64,000 nucleotides of DNA from Olsenella timonensis (lineage in GTDB: Bacteria > Actinomycetota > Coriobacteriia > Coriobacteriales > Atopobiaceae): contig NZ_LT635455.1 in NCBI RefSeq assembly GCF_900119915.1, positions 248,001 to 312,000 of the forward strand, in the 5' to 3' direction. The position numbers were made by a program, and so were the translations under genes. Below are positions 17,292 through 25,765 of this stretch, in pieces; positions within the stretch are counted from its first letter, which is position 1; the number at the start of each line of letters is the position of its first letter. The notes below the pieces were generated by a model. It ran no database searches. It had not been told where the DNA came from and worked only from the letters and a program-made list of their open reading frames with translations.

Positions 17292-18368
17292 ATGTCAGAC
17301 GTGAAGAACGGCAAGAGGCTCACGTACTTCTCGCGGCGGACGCTGATGGACGCCGTCGAGAGGGCGCGGGATGAGATCGAGCGCCTCTGCGCCTCCGATG
17401 AGTACGACCAAGAGGGGCACCGTCCCTGCGACCTCGTCCCCGACTTCGGCACGGACGACGAGGGCATCCAGCGCGACGTGGACTACACCGACCCGCTCAC
17501 CCAGGCGTTCTACGTCTGGCGCTACACCCTCGGCTACGGCTACGAGTACTTCCGCGCGTACCAGGAGATCCTCGAGCGCGAGATCCCCCGCAAGGAGCTC
17601 AGCGTGGTCTCCGTTGGCTGCGGCACGGGCATCGACTACTGGGCCCTGGACTACGCCCTGAGGTGCGCCGAGGACTGGGACCGCTCCGAGACGCGCATCA
17701 GCTATGTGGGCATCGACCTGATCGACTGGAGCGCCCATGCGTTCAGGCTGCTCAAGAATGACAGGCTGGCGGGATCGAGGTACGTCTACGGGCGGGATGC
17801 CGTCGAGTACCTCTGCGGGGGAGAGGGCGGAGACCCGCTCTCCGGCGCGGACGTCGTCATGTTCCCCAAGTCCATCCTGGAGATCGACGCGGAGAGCCTT
17901 GCGCGACTGGCCGACGCGATGGCGAGGAGAACGGGCGGATGGATGTATGCGGTCATCTGCCCGCCGCAGGACACGGTCGGCGCGGACCGAATCTGGGCGA
18001 GCGGCGGCAAGCCCACGAACAGGGCGGTCTGGCAGCCGGGCGTCGAGGGGCACGTGGAGGCGTTCGTCTCGCGCCTGAGGCGCTCCTATGACGTGCACCC
18101 CGGCATTCCCGGCATCCCGCAGAACGAGACGCTGGGAGCGCTGGACAAGCTGTTCGGGGTTCCTCGGGAGATTGGGGACCGCAAGAGGCGGGGCTTCCAC
18201 GAGCTCTGCCCCCGCTGGGACGCGTGCGACCAGAAGCGGTCGTCCCGTTTCATCGACTGCGGGTGGGAGTGCCGGGCGATGGACCATTCGCCCATCGGCA
18301 CGGCCAAGTACGTCTGCTACGAGGTGCTGACGCTCGTGCGTATGGGCGACGAGGGGGTTGCGCGATGA
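17292..18368 (+). CDS. SAM-dependent methyltransferase-like protein
   Basis: A 358-residue cytoplasmic protein. VVSVGCGTGIDYWALDYAL is a Rossmann-fold SAM-binding loop (about residues 104-122), followed by YVGIDLIDW as the acidic second strand. The C-terminus is cysteine-rich (HELCPRWDACDQKR, then FIDCGWEC). I do not recognise a closer family. GGGAGGACG precedes the ATG. Its stop overlaps the DUF1848 start by four bases (ATGA), so the pair is translationally coupled and likely acts together. Confidence 0.7.
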   Translation: MSDVKNGKRLTYFSRRTLMDAVERARDEIERLCASDEYDQEGHRPCDLVPDFGTDDEGIQRDVDYTDPLTQAFYVWRYTLGYGYEYFRAYQEILEREIPRKELSVVSVGCGTGIDYWALDYALRCAEDWDRSETRISYVGIDLIDWSAHAFRLLKNDRLAGSRYVYGRDAVEYLCGGEGGDPLSGADVVMFPKSILEIDAESLARLADAMARRTGGWMYAVICPPQDTVGADRIWASGGKPTNRAVWQPGVEGHVEAFVSRLRRSYDVHPGIPGIPQNETLGALDKLFGVPREIGDRKRRGFHELCPRWDACDQKRSSRFIDCGWECRAMDHSPIGTAKYVCYEVLTLVRMGDEGVAR

Positions 18369-19300
18369 TCATCTCGGCAAGCCGGCGCACCGACATCCCC
18401 GCCTTCTATGCGGACTGGTTCTGCAACCGCGTGAGGGAGGGCTTCCTCTACGTGCGCAACCCCATGAACGCGCACCAGATCAGCCGCATCAGCCTGGACC
18501 CCGAGGTCGTGGACTGCATCGTCTTCTGGACCAACAACCCCGCCCCGCTCACGCGACGCCTCGGCGAGCTCGCTGCCTATGCCTACTACTTCCAGGTGAC
18601 GCTCACGGGCTACGGGCGCGACGTCGAGCCGCGCGTGCCGGACAAGCGCGCGGCCCTGATTCCGGCGTTCCTCGAGCTCTCCCAGGCCATCGGGCCCGAG
18701 CGCGCGGTCTGGCGCTACGATCCGATTCTCTTCAACGACACCTACACGCCCGCCTATCATCTGCGTGCCTTCCGCGCCATAGCCGAGGCCCTGGACGGCG
18801 CAACCGAGAGGTGCGTGATCAGCTTTGTGGACACCTACGCCAGGAACCGCGCCAGCATGGAGCGCCTGCACGCGCGGGAGCTGCCGGCGGGGGAGCTCGC
18901 GGCGTTTGCCGCGGAGCTCGCGGGGATTGCGCGCGAGCACGGGATGACGGTCGGCTCGTGCGCCGAGAAGATCGACCTCGCCGCCTGCGGGATCGAGCAC
19001 AACAGCTGCATCGACCGTGCGCTGATTGAGCGGCTGGTCGGCGCCCCGCTCAAGGTGGGCAAGGACAAGGCCCAGCGCGCCGAGTGCGGCTGCTGCGCGA
19101 GCGTGGAGGTGGGGACGTACAACACATGCCGTCACGGGTGCGTCTACTGCTACGCCAACTACAGCCCCGAGGCCGTGGAGCGTGCCTGCGCGGCCTACGA
19201 CCCCACCTCGCCGCTGCTGTGTGGCCGGGTGGGACCAGATGACGTGATCACCGAGCGTAAGATGGTCTCTCTCGTGCAGCGCCAGGGCACGCTCTGGTAG
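18365..19300 (+). CDS. DUF1848 family protein, putative radical SAM-like enzyme
   Basis: A 311-residue DUF1848 protein. The start MIISASRRTDIPAFYADWF and the inner VFWTNNPAPL and WRYDPILFND motifs are diagnostic. The C-terminal segment TCRHGCVYCYANY carries a Cys-x3-Cys-x2-Cys pattern that suggests an Fe-S cluster as in radical SAM enzymes; other cysteines (AECGCCASVEVG) precede it. The biochemical function of the family is not established. Coupling to the upstream methyltransferase-like gene suggests a joint modification reaction. It is the last chromosomal gene before the integrated element. Confidence 0.82.
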   Translation: MIISASRRTDIPAFYADWFCNRVREGFLYVRNPMNAHQISRISLDPEVVDCIVFWTNNPAPLTRRLGELAAYAYYFQVTLTGYGRDVEPRVPDKRAALIPAFLELSQAIGPERAVWRYDPILFNDTYTPAYHLRAFRAIAEALDGATERCVISFVDTYARNRASMERLHARELPAGELAAFAAELAGIAREHGMTVGSCAEKIDLAACGIEHNSCIDRALIERLVGAPLKVGKDKAQRAECGCCASVEVGTYNTCRHGCVYCYANYSPEAVERACAAYDPTSPLLCGRVGPDDVITERKMVSLVQRQGTLW

Positions 19301-19317
19301 ACGGGTCGGGTGCTTGA

Positions 19318-19355
19318 CAAAAGAAAACCTCCTAGCTGATTTCCCAGCTAGGAGG
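19318..19355 (-). terminator. Original terminator of the tRNA-fMet gene (left copy)
   Basis: CCTCCTAGCTG (19328-19338) pairs with CAGCTAGGAGG (19345-19355). On the minus strand the hairpin is followed by a TTTTCTTTT run. It is a near copy of the terminator at 28140-28177. Before insertion of the element it would have ended the tRNA-fMet transcript. Confidence 0.8.
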
Positions 19356-19360
19356 GCAAA

Positions 19361-19402
<42 letters not shown>

Positions 19403-19500
19403 CAAGCGAATGGCGCTTCTCGTATCACGAGGTCAACCTTTATATCCTCCCAGCTCACGGTGCGTATTTTGCGGTAATCGGATGCGCTCTGTGGCCATAT

Positions 19501-19544
19501 AAATCACCGTAAATCACGTTGATACTCATTACCTTACTCATTAC
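19501..19544. repeat. Arm-type direct repeats at the left end
   Basis: Two pairs of short direct repeats lie between the att core and the integrase stop. AAATCAC occurs at 19501 and 19511 (10-base period). TACTCATTAC occurs at 19523 and 19535 (12-base period). The second pair has a counterpart with the same 12-base period at the right end (28096 and 28108). They are probable binding sites for integrase arms or for the excisionase. Confidence 0.6.
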
Positions 19545-20773
19545 TTTGCGCCTTCAGGACGTCGAAGCATCTCCACTAGAGACGAGATGTCGGTGAGGTC
19601 GGTATAGTAGCTTCTGTTGACCTCCGGGCTGTGGCCGAAGTATGCCGCGCGCTGGATTTCCGGAACTCCCTTATTCAGCCACTCGGTATTGAGCGTGGCT
19701 CGCCATACGTGAGTAGACACCTTGTTCAAGAGGGGAATGCCCAAAGCATCGGCAAGTTCGCGGTACAGCTTCTTGATGGCATGCTCGGCGTTGTTCAAGT
19801 CCCATTCTTTACCGGGGGCGGCGGGAGCGGGGAACAGGAGCGCATCCGGTGCCTTCCCTGCCTCCTCTATGCGTTTCCGTACGCGCTCAGCAACGCGCTC
19901 GTCCAGCACGGGGATGGTGCGGCCCTTGTGCGTCTTCGAGGTCTCTTCGGTGACGGTGATGGTGAGCAGGCCGTCCTTCTCGCCCACGTTCCCCCGTGTG
20001 AGTGTCCTCGCCTCGTTGATGCGGAGGCCAGTTGCTGCCTGAAGCAACGTGATCTCCGTAACAGCGCGGCGCAGGTTGCTCCTATCCTCAACGGAATAGC
20101 GGCCCCTTTTAGGCGGGGCAATGTCGGTGGGGTCGATGGAGAGCAGGTAGACAATGACCCGCTCGCGCTCGCTGGGACTGAGCGCCTGACCGCCCGGAGC
20201 CTTGTTTGTGGCACGGTGTTCCGGCAGTCGCGGCTTGAAGCTCTTGAGCGGGTTGTACGCAATCACTTCGTCACGCACGAGCGGTTCCAAAACGTATTTG
20301 CTCATCGTCTTGGAGCACTGGCGCGCGGTAGCGGTCCCGTTCCGGCTCGCGATGCCCGCAAGCGCTTCCTTGAGGGTGCGCGGGCGCACGGCATCCGCGA
20401 TTCGGAATCCCTTGAGCGCGTCTGCGGAAAGCTCGAGGACGCGCTTGTAGCTGCTTTTCGTCCGGGGGCGCAGAACCGAATCGTCGGTCGCGGCGATGCC
20501 CGGCAAGACTTCCTGACGGATAAAGTCACTCATGGAAGAGGAGCCCCTCCAAGCGGAGACGCTCCCTCCAGACGTGGCGATGAGCTCTTGAGCCTTGGCG
20601 TGCGCGCGCCTACGAAGCTCGCCTTTCGAACACTTCCCTTTGGTGGTCCTGTTTAGAATGCGCCCGTTCATGAGGCGTACGCTCCACTGCATCCGGTAGC
20701 CGCCATCGTCGGTCTTGACGATTGCGGCGCGCTCGATGCTGTTTTGGCCCGGTTCGAGTGCAACGCGCGGCAT
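19541..20773 (-). CDS. int: Tyrosine-type site-specific integrase
   Basis: A 410-residue phage-type integrase. It has an N-terminal arm-binding region, a SAM-like core-binding domain (about 95-190), and a catalytic domain with Arg in TGLRINEARTL, the HVWRAT box (His-x-x-Arg), GHSPEVNRSYY with the second His and the nucleophilic Tyr. All catalytic residues are present. It integrates the element into the 3' end of tRNA-fMet. The ATG at 20773 is preceded by GAAAGGAG. It starts 31 bases after the stop of the excisionase-like gene, with which it is probably cotranscribed. Confidence 0.93.
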   Translation of the reverse strand: MPRVALEPGQNSIERAAIVKTDDGGYRMQWSVRLMNGRILNRTTKGKCSKGELRRRAHAKAQELIATSGGSVSAWRGSSSMSDFIRQEVLPGIAATDDSVLRPRTKSSYKRVLELSADALKGFRIADAVRPRTLKEALAGIASRNGTATARQCSKTMSKYVLEPLVRDEVIAYNPLKSFKPRLPEHRATNKAPGGQALSPSERERVIVYLLSIDPTDIAPPKRGRYSVEDRSNLRRAVTEITLLQAATGLRINEARTLTRGNVGEKDGLLTITVTEETSKTHKGRTIPVLDERVAERVRKRIEEAGKAPDALLFPAPAAPGKEWDLNNAEHAIKKLYRELADALGIPLLNKVSTHVWRATLNTEWLNKGVPEIQRAAYFGHSPEVNRSYYTDLTDISSLVEMLRRPEGAK

Positions 20774-20804
20774 GGGGTCTCCTTTCTCTTTGGCTGCGCG
20801 TTGT

Positions 20805-21071
20805 CTACCGACGAGCGCCTGCGCTCGTCTTGCCGTCGCCCTCAACCAGATGGGAGTCGAGCCAAGCCTCGATATCGCATACGCGGTACAGCACCGGAGA
20901 GCGGTGGGAGCCGACCTTTATGTACTTGGGACCGCGACCCTGCACGCGCCAATTGGAGAGCGTGCGGGGGCTGATGCCGAGCATCCGTGCGGCCGCTCCG
21001 TTGGTGACCGCGATTTGCTTCTCGGGAAGGATTCCCTTGTCGTGATTCTGAACGTACACAACCCTTGTCAT
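20805..21071 (-). CDS. Excisionase-like helix-turn-helix protein
   Basis: An 88-residue MerR-like/HTH_17 protein. TNGAAARMLGISPRTLSNWR is the helix-turn-helix, followed by GRGPKYIKVGSHRSPVLYRV and DIEAWLDSH, the wing and dimer helix common to excisionases and small DNA-binding proteins of integrative elements. It lies immediately upstream of the integrase on the same strand, so it probably directs excision and regulates integration. The ATG at 21071 is supported by homology-like length. Confidence 0.8.
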   Translation of the reverse strand: MTRVVYVQNHDKGILPEKQIAVTNGAAARMLGISPRTLSNWRVQGRGPKYIKVGSHRSPVLYRVCDIEAWLDSHLVEGDGKTSAGARR

Positions 21072-22001
21072 GAAAACGCCTCCCAGCGTCAGGCACGCCG
21101 ACGATTGCGGCGTGCGGCCGAGCTGGGAGACGCGCCCATCGGGCGCGATACGCGCGCCCGCGCTCCTCAGCGTGCGGAGCTCGTGGCTCCGCGAGCCGAC
21201 CTGTGGCAGTCAAATGGCCCTGCGTGGCCCGCGCGGGTTTGGTGCGCCGGACGCGGCGTGGGGTGGCTCTGTTCCCCGGGCAATCTCTTAAGAGGCCATG
21301 GGCGGCCTCACATGTATCCCGTGATAACGCGTCGAGGCGTCATTGCACGCGGCCATAAACGGCTGATACGAACGTATCCCGACGGGCGGCGGGGGTCAAA
21401 CGGCGCTCAATCCGCAAAGATTGATCGGCGTTTGCCGGGGAGGCCGACGGGCAGGGCAAGGCCGGGCACCCCGCCCTCTCCGAGCCTGCTTTTGGGGAAA
21501 AATGTACACGGAAGCTACATGAAGACCTGGATTCTGTGGCGAGAGCGCCCAGTCGGGGTCTGGTTGCCGCTGTGGCTGCTCGCTTGCCGCCATGCCCACA
21601 GAACGGGCGGCACTCTTTTCGCCTGAGACTTGGGGACTCAGAGCTGTCCCGGTAGTCTTGGTAGCCCCTCCCGCCAAGGCATTACAGATGAAGTACACGG
21701 TGGGATTGCCTATTTCCTTCGCTCTCGTCTTATCTGGAAAGAGGCCTACCAACCCTACCGCCTGTCTCTCACTCTGCCTGTACGGCAGATTTAGAGGGCA
21801 AGAGACGGAAAGATGGTGGAGCGGCGAAGCCCCTCCCGGCCTCTCGGGCTCCGAGCGTCACGGAAAACACATAGGGCCATATCTGTTCATATATGAACAG
21901 ATATGGCCCTGACCTGCTGTTTTGCGCAAATTCACCCCTTTACGCACCTGTTTTCGGGCGGTACAAATCCCGTAATCAGCATTCGATTCAAGGAGGCAAG
22001 A
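21072..22001. other. Long non-coding region of the element
   Basis: About 930 bases without a convincing gene lie between the divergently oriented excisionase-like and helicase genes. It contains GATACG-AA-CGTATC (21365-21378), GTATCCCG twice (about 21313 and 21374), and the 38-bp palindrome at 21873-21910. These suggest promoters, operators and possibly a replication origin. Confidence 0.5.
21873..21910. repeat. Perfect 38-bp palindrome upstream of the helicase gene
   Basis: The 19-base arm AGGGCCATATCTGTTCATA is followed at once by its exact reverse complement. It is centred about 110 bases before the helicase ATG. The AT-rich centre (TTCATATATGAA) and lack of a loop fit a DNA operator or origin element better than a terminator. 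Confidence 0.85.
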
Positions 22002-23708
22002 ATGGAGCTAACCCCGAACGAACTGTACCGCACCGTGAGCGAGGACCACCTCTCCGGGCTCGACGCGGACTGTCCGCCGCCGTTCTTCACCGTCGAGCGA
22101 GAGCTGCTCTCGGCGACGAACAACGCAATCGAGGCATGGAACCTCGGCCCGCGCGACCCGAGCGCTCCGGTGGGAGCACCGAAGAAGGAGGCCTATCCTG
22201 AGCAGAAGCCGCCGAGCGAGCGCCTCTCCAAGCTCAAGACGCTGCTGCCGCTTCAGGTCGCGCTCGCCATCAAGCACGTCCACCACGCCAAGCTCATCTG
22301 CCTTTCGGACAGGGAGGAGGATGGCAACTACGAGATTGGCGTGTACCAGACCGAGGGGCGGCTCGCCGGATGCTACGACATAAGGCGCGACAACCTCCGG
22401 GCCCTCATCCGCCGCTATAACGTAACGATCACAAAACGAGGCATCGATGAGGTCGTCACGATCTTGCGGACGGAGTGCCCGAGGGTGATGCGCTGTCAGG
22501 ATGCGGACCTCGTCCCCGTGAAAAACGGTGTGTTCGACTACGGGAACAAGATGCTGCTGGGCTTCGACCCGGATTTCGTTTTCACCACGAAGATAGACGT
22601 CGACTACGTGGACGGGGCGCGCAACCCCGTTATCCACAACGACGAGGACGGAACCGATTGGGACGTGGTGTCTTGGATGGACTCCCTCTCTGATGACCCC
22701 GAGACGGTTCACCTCCTCTGGCAGCTGCTCGGGGCGGTCATCCGTCCGAATGTCCGCTGGAACAAGAGCGCCTGGCTGTACTCCACGAGGGGAAACAACG
22801 GCAAGGGCACGTTCTGCACGCTCGCCCGCAACCTTTGCGGGCCGGAGGCGTGCGCCTCCATCAAGCTCAAGGACTTCGGGCACAACTTCATGCTCGAGCC
22901 GCTAACCCGCGTCTCCGCCATCATCACCGACGAGAACGACACGGGCACCTACCTCGACGATGCCGCCGCCCTGAAGTCAATCATCACGGGTGACCCGTTT
23001 CTCGTCGACCGGAAGTTCAAGGACGCGGTGTCGCTCAAGTTCAACGGGTTCATGATTCAGTGCATCAACGAGCTTCCCAAGCTCCGCGACAAGACCGATT
23101 CCATGTACCGGCGCCTGCTGGTCGTTCCTATGAACAAGTCGTTCGAGGGGCGCGAGCGCAAGTACATCAAGAGCGATTACCTCAACAGGCGGGATGTGCT
23201 CGAATATGTGCTGTACCACGTTCTCGCGGAGACGGACTACTACGAGCTGGACGAGCCGAAGGCATGCCGTGAGCTTCTCGCCGACTTCAAGGGGTACAAC
23301 GATGCCGTCCGTCAGTTCCTCGAGGACGTGTTGCCCGAGGCGTCGTGGGACCTGCTTCCGTGGCAGTTCCTGTACGACCTGTACCGGCGCTGGATGGAGA
23401 GGTTCAATCCCTCCGGTAGGCCGGAGTCCAAGAACGCCTTCGTCAAGGACGTGAAGCTGCTCGAGGCGGAGCTGGGCGAATGGGAGGTCACGCCCAATAC
23501 CGTGCGCAGCGCGAACAAGATGGAATGGCCCGAGCCCCTCATCCTCGAGTACAACGTGCGCGAGTGGATGAACATGGCGTATCGCGGCTCCGACCCCGGA
23601 CGCATCGCCATGCCCGACCTGAAGGAGCGCTATCTCGGGCTTCTCCGCAACCCTCCCCACGGCGCTCCGAATTGTCCGACGAGCGGCGCTGCGGGCGCGA
23701 GCGATTAG
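22002..23708 (+). CDS. D5/P4-type primase-helicase (SF3 helicase)
   Basis: A 568-residue protein of the phage/plasmid primase C-terminal (P4/D5) type. It has the family segment VPVKNGVFDYGNKMLLGFDP (about 171-190), Walker A GNNGKGT (264-270), acidic Walker B IITDEND (307-313) and a later FMIQCINELPKL sensor. The first 160 residues show no zinc finger or recognisable primase catalytic motif, so the primase function is uncertain. It probably unwinds the element's own origin. AGGAGG lies 5 bases before the ATG at 22002. It is the only plus-strand gene in the left and centre of the element. Confidence 0.85.
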   Translation: MELTPNELYRTVSEDHLSGLDADCPPPFFTVERELLSATNNAIEAWNLGPRDPSAPVGAPKKEAYPEQKPPSERLSKLKTLLPLQVALAIKHVHHAKLICLSDREEDGNYEIGVYQTEGRLAGCYDIRRDNLRALIRRYNVTITKRGIDEVVTILRTECPRVMRCQDADLVPVKNGVFDYGNKMLLGFDPDFVFTTKIDVDYVDGARNPVIHNDEDGTDWDVVSWMDSLSDDPETVHLLWQLLGAVIRPNVRWNKSAWLYSTRGNNGKGTFCTLARNLCGPEACASIKLKDFGHNFMLEPLTRVSAIITDENDTGTYLDDAAALKSIITGDPFLVDRKFKDAVSLKFNGFMIQCINELPKLRDKTDSMYRRLLVVPMNKSFEGRERKYIKSDYLNRRDVLEYVLYHVLAETDYYELDEPKACRELLADFKGYNDAVRQFLEDVLPEASWDLLPWQFLYDLYRRWMERFNPSGRPESKNAFVKDVKLLEAELGEWEVTPNTVRSANKMEWPEPLILEYNVREWMNMAYRGSDPGRIAMPDLKERYLGLLRNPPHGAPNCPTSGAAGASD

Positions 23709-23791
23709 GGCTGTGCCGCGAGGTCACAAAGATCGGTCGCGCCATGCGCGACAAGTCTTTGCGATCTGCGCGGGGACGTCGTGCCGAAAGG

Positions 23792-23820
23792 GCGGGCTGC
23801 CTCTGGGTGCCCGCTCTTTT
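23792..23820 (+). terminator. Probable terminator after the helicase gene
   Basis: GCGGGC (23792-23797) pairs with GCCCGC (23809-23814), followed by TCTTTT. It lies 84 bases after the helicase stop. Confidence 0.5.
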
Positions 23821-24212
23821 CGTGTACGGCCTCTCTCTATGGCGGGGCGGCTCGCCGCCCCGCCGGGGCCTCTGCCGAGCGCGCGGCGCTCGGCAGGATT
23901 GCGGCGTGCGCGCCGCAACCGGGGACTGTCGGCTATGCCGACCGCAGCACAAGCTGCGTCAGTCCCCCTTATGCCCTTTTGCTTTTTTGCCCCGAAGCGT
24001 ACAGCGGAGGAGGCTAAGGCAGTTTCGCCTGATAAATGCCGCGAAGCGGCTGCGAAAAATGAAGCGGGAATCCCGTGTTTGGTTTTCGCCGTTCGCGCAA
24101 CTTGCGAAAACGCATCCGAATCCCCTCGTTTGCAAGCCGAGAGTCAGCGCTGTTTTTCGCTGGCAAATGCCCTGCGATGACGACGTTTCGCAGGGCCCTT
24201 TAGCGAGCGGCT
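23821..24212. other. Non-coding stretch with repeated GCGAAAA/TTTTCGC motifs
   Basis: No credible gene. GCGAAAA occurs at 24052 and 24104, and its complement TTTTCGC at 24083 and 24154. There is also the inverted repeat CCCTGCGA/TCGCAGGG (24170-24177 and 24188-24195). The cluster lies downstream of the helicase gene and could be an iteron-like origin or a set of regulator sites. Confidence 0.4.
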
Positions 24213-24216
24213 GAGT

Positions 24217-24252
24217 GAAAAAAATAGGGTGCGGCGATTTCTCGCCGCACCC
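24217..24252 (-). terminator. Terminator of the right-hand minus-strand small-gene pair
   Basis: GGGTGCGGCGA (24227-24237) pairs with TCGCCGCACCC (24242-24252). On the minus strand it is followed by TATTTTTTTT. It lies 15 bases after the stop of the gene at 24268. Confidence 0.85.
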
Positions 24253-24267
24253 ATGGGGCACGAATGG

Positions 24268-24546
24268 CTAGTGAATCTCGGGGGCGGACAGGACGGACCA
24301 GCTCGTGCCGAAGGTTTTCAATCCCCACACGTACAGGCAGAGCTCGCCGTCGTAGAACACCGGCTCGTCGGTGTGGTTCATGAGGAAGCTCGGGTCCTGC
24401 ACGATGTACCACTGGAAGATTTCCTCCCAAGGCGCCCAGTCGCCGCTCATCAATTCCATCGGGCGGTAGGCCATCTCGTTGGCGAGCACCATGCCGCCGC
24501 AGGTCTCCGCGAGGTCGGCGTACGTCTCTATTCCGTAGTCGCTCAC
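24268..24546 (-). CDS. Small hypothetical protein of the element
   Basis: A 92-residue acidic, aromatic-rich protein starting with GTG at 24546. The start overlaps the stop of the upstream gene by four bases (GTGA), which shows translational coupling. Motifs seen are TYADLAETCGGMVLANEM and DWAPWEEIFQWYIVQDPSF. No signal peptide or membrane segment. I do not recognise the family. It ends just before a strong minus-strand terminator. Confidence 0.6.
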   Translation of the reverse strand: MSDYGIETYADLAETCGGMVLANEMAYRPMELMSGDWAPWEEIFQWYIVQDPSFLMNHTDEPVFYDGELCLYVWGLKTFGTSWSVLSAPEIH

Positions 24547-24881
24547 CGTGCGCCTCCCTCCAGCTCCTCGATTGCTCGCACGACGCAGGCGCGGATGAAC
24601 CGCAGCTCCCTGACCGTGATGTGCATGGAGAGCATGTCCGCGTCGAGCTCCACGCGCCCGAACTCGTCCACGAAGCGCCACTCCATCACGCTGTCGATGC
24701 ACCTCAGGGTGTCCTCGAGCCCCTCCCTGTCCTCGAGGGGCTCCTTCCTGCGCATCGCGTTCCTCTCGCGCTCGAGCTGCTTTGCCTTCGCCGCGCTGAT
24801 GCGCGCCGTGCGCTTGAGCACCCGAATGCGCCACTCTGCCTCTTCCTCGATGCTGAATTTCCTCTTGTCCTCGTTTTTCAT
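24543..24881 (-). CDS. Small charged, coiled-coil-like hypothetical protein
   Basis: A 112-residue protein, highly charged and helical (EEEAEWRIRVLKRTARISAA, then KAKQLERERNAMRRKEPLED). It lacks signals for export. Its stop overlaps the GTG start of the next gene, so the two form a small operon. The ATG at 24881 is preceded by GGGAGGTGC. Probable adaptor or DNA/protein-binding factor of the element; no known family recognised. Confidence 0.6.
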   Translation of the reverse strand: MKNEDKRKFSIEEEAEWRIRVLKRTARISAAKAKQLERERNAMRRKEPLEDREGLEDTLRCIDSVMEWRFVDEFGRVELDADMLSMHITVRELRFIRACVVRAIEELEGGAR

Positions 24882-24988
24882 GCTCAGCACCTCCCTTCGC
24901 GCGACCTCCCCGATGCCGCAGGCATACTCACGGCGCGAGACGTAATCCGCTGCGGAATCGGGGATCAGGCGCGACGGGATGAGGCTCG

Positions 24989-25023
24989 AAAAGAAAAGGC
25001 CGCGCCCGAAATCGGGCGCGGCC
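24989..25023 (-). terminator. Terminator of the exported-protein operon
   Basis: GGCCGCGCCCG and CGGGCGCGGCC form an 11-bp stem, followed on the minus strand by TTTTCTTTT. It lies about 25 bases after the stop of the gene at 25049. Confidence 0.85.
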
Positions 25024-25048
25024 TCGAGTGGGGGGCATGTCCGCTCGG

Positions 25049-25765
25049 CTACTTTCGAGCACCGCAGTCGCAGTACTGGTAGTCGACATAGGTCTCGGTT
25101 TCGTACCAGCCTTGGTCCTCCTGATGCGAACCGACCTGCACCTGTTCCGTCTTGGTTCGGTTCACGTAGTTTCCTATATAGCCTTCGGTCTTCATCTTCT
25201 CCTTGATGATTGCCGCAAGGTCGCTGCTCGTGAAACCGTTCTCGAACCAGTAGACGGCACCATCGCTGTACCATTGGCCGTCCGAGTGTTGCGTGTAGAG
25301 CTGCGCTCCGTATATGGTCCGCGTTTCGTAGTCGGGCACCGTTACCATGTTGGATACCCATACCTGCCGCGTGGCGGTGTGGTCCTTCCATGTGTGCGTG
25401 TGGGCGGATACTTGACCGCCGCTTGTGCCCCCGCCGCTCTCTGTGGGGCTTTCCGACTTGCTTGTTGCCGGGGGCTCGGTTGCGGAATTGCTGGGCTCGG
25501 TCGATGGGGCAGCGCTCTCGCCCTGGTTCCCGCCCTCGGTCTCGGCTTCGACATCTCCCGCCTCAGGTTCCTCGTCGGGCTCCGGGCTTTCCGTTTTGCC
25601 GGGTTCGCTCGAGCCTCCCTCCGTCTCCTGCGCGGGCTGCTGAGTCAGCGCCGTGGTCGAGCACGACACGCCCGCGACCGCAAGACAGATCGCGGCGAGC
25701 AACGCCGCGATCAGCGCGGTGGCATGCCGCTTGTGGGTCTTGACCCAATCGCTAACTCGGCCCAC
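25049..25765 (-). CDS. Exported protein with Pro/Glu/Ser linker and C-terminal HTHTW/CxCG domain
   Basis: A 238-residue protein with an N-terminal hydrophobic segment (about 16-35, ending AGVSC, a weak lipobox). A low-complexity acidic linker follows at about 40-115 and a globular C-terminus from HTHTWKDHTATRQVWV to QYCDCGARK. The C-terminal pattern of His-x-His-x-Trp and a final Cys-x-Cys-Gly resembles a repeat domain found in secreted proteins of gut Firmicutes and Actinobacteria; its function is unknown. It starts with GTG directly after the TAG of the upstream lipoprotein gene. An extracellular role on the host cell surface is likely. Confidence 0.65.
   Translation of the reverse strand: MGRVSDWVKTHKRHATALIAALLAAICLAVAGVSCSTTALTQQPAQETEGGSSEPGKTESPEPDEEPEAGDVEAETEGGNQGESAAPSTEPSNSATEPPATSKSESPTESGGGTSGGQVSAHTHTWKDHTATRQVWVSNMVTVPDYETRTIYGAQLYTQHSDGQWYSDGAVYWFENGFTSSDLAAIIKEKMKTEGYIGNYVNRTKTEQVQVGSHQEDQGWYETETYVDYQYCDCGARK

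Noticed and set aside
21396-21752. Minus-strand gene between the excisionase-like and helicase genes
   Set aside because: No supporting ribosome binding site or domain; the region shows promoter and palindrome features instead.
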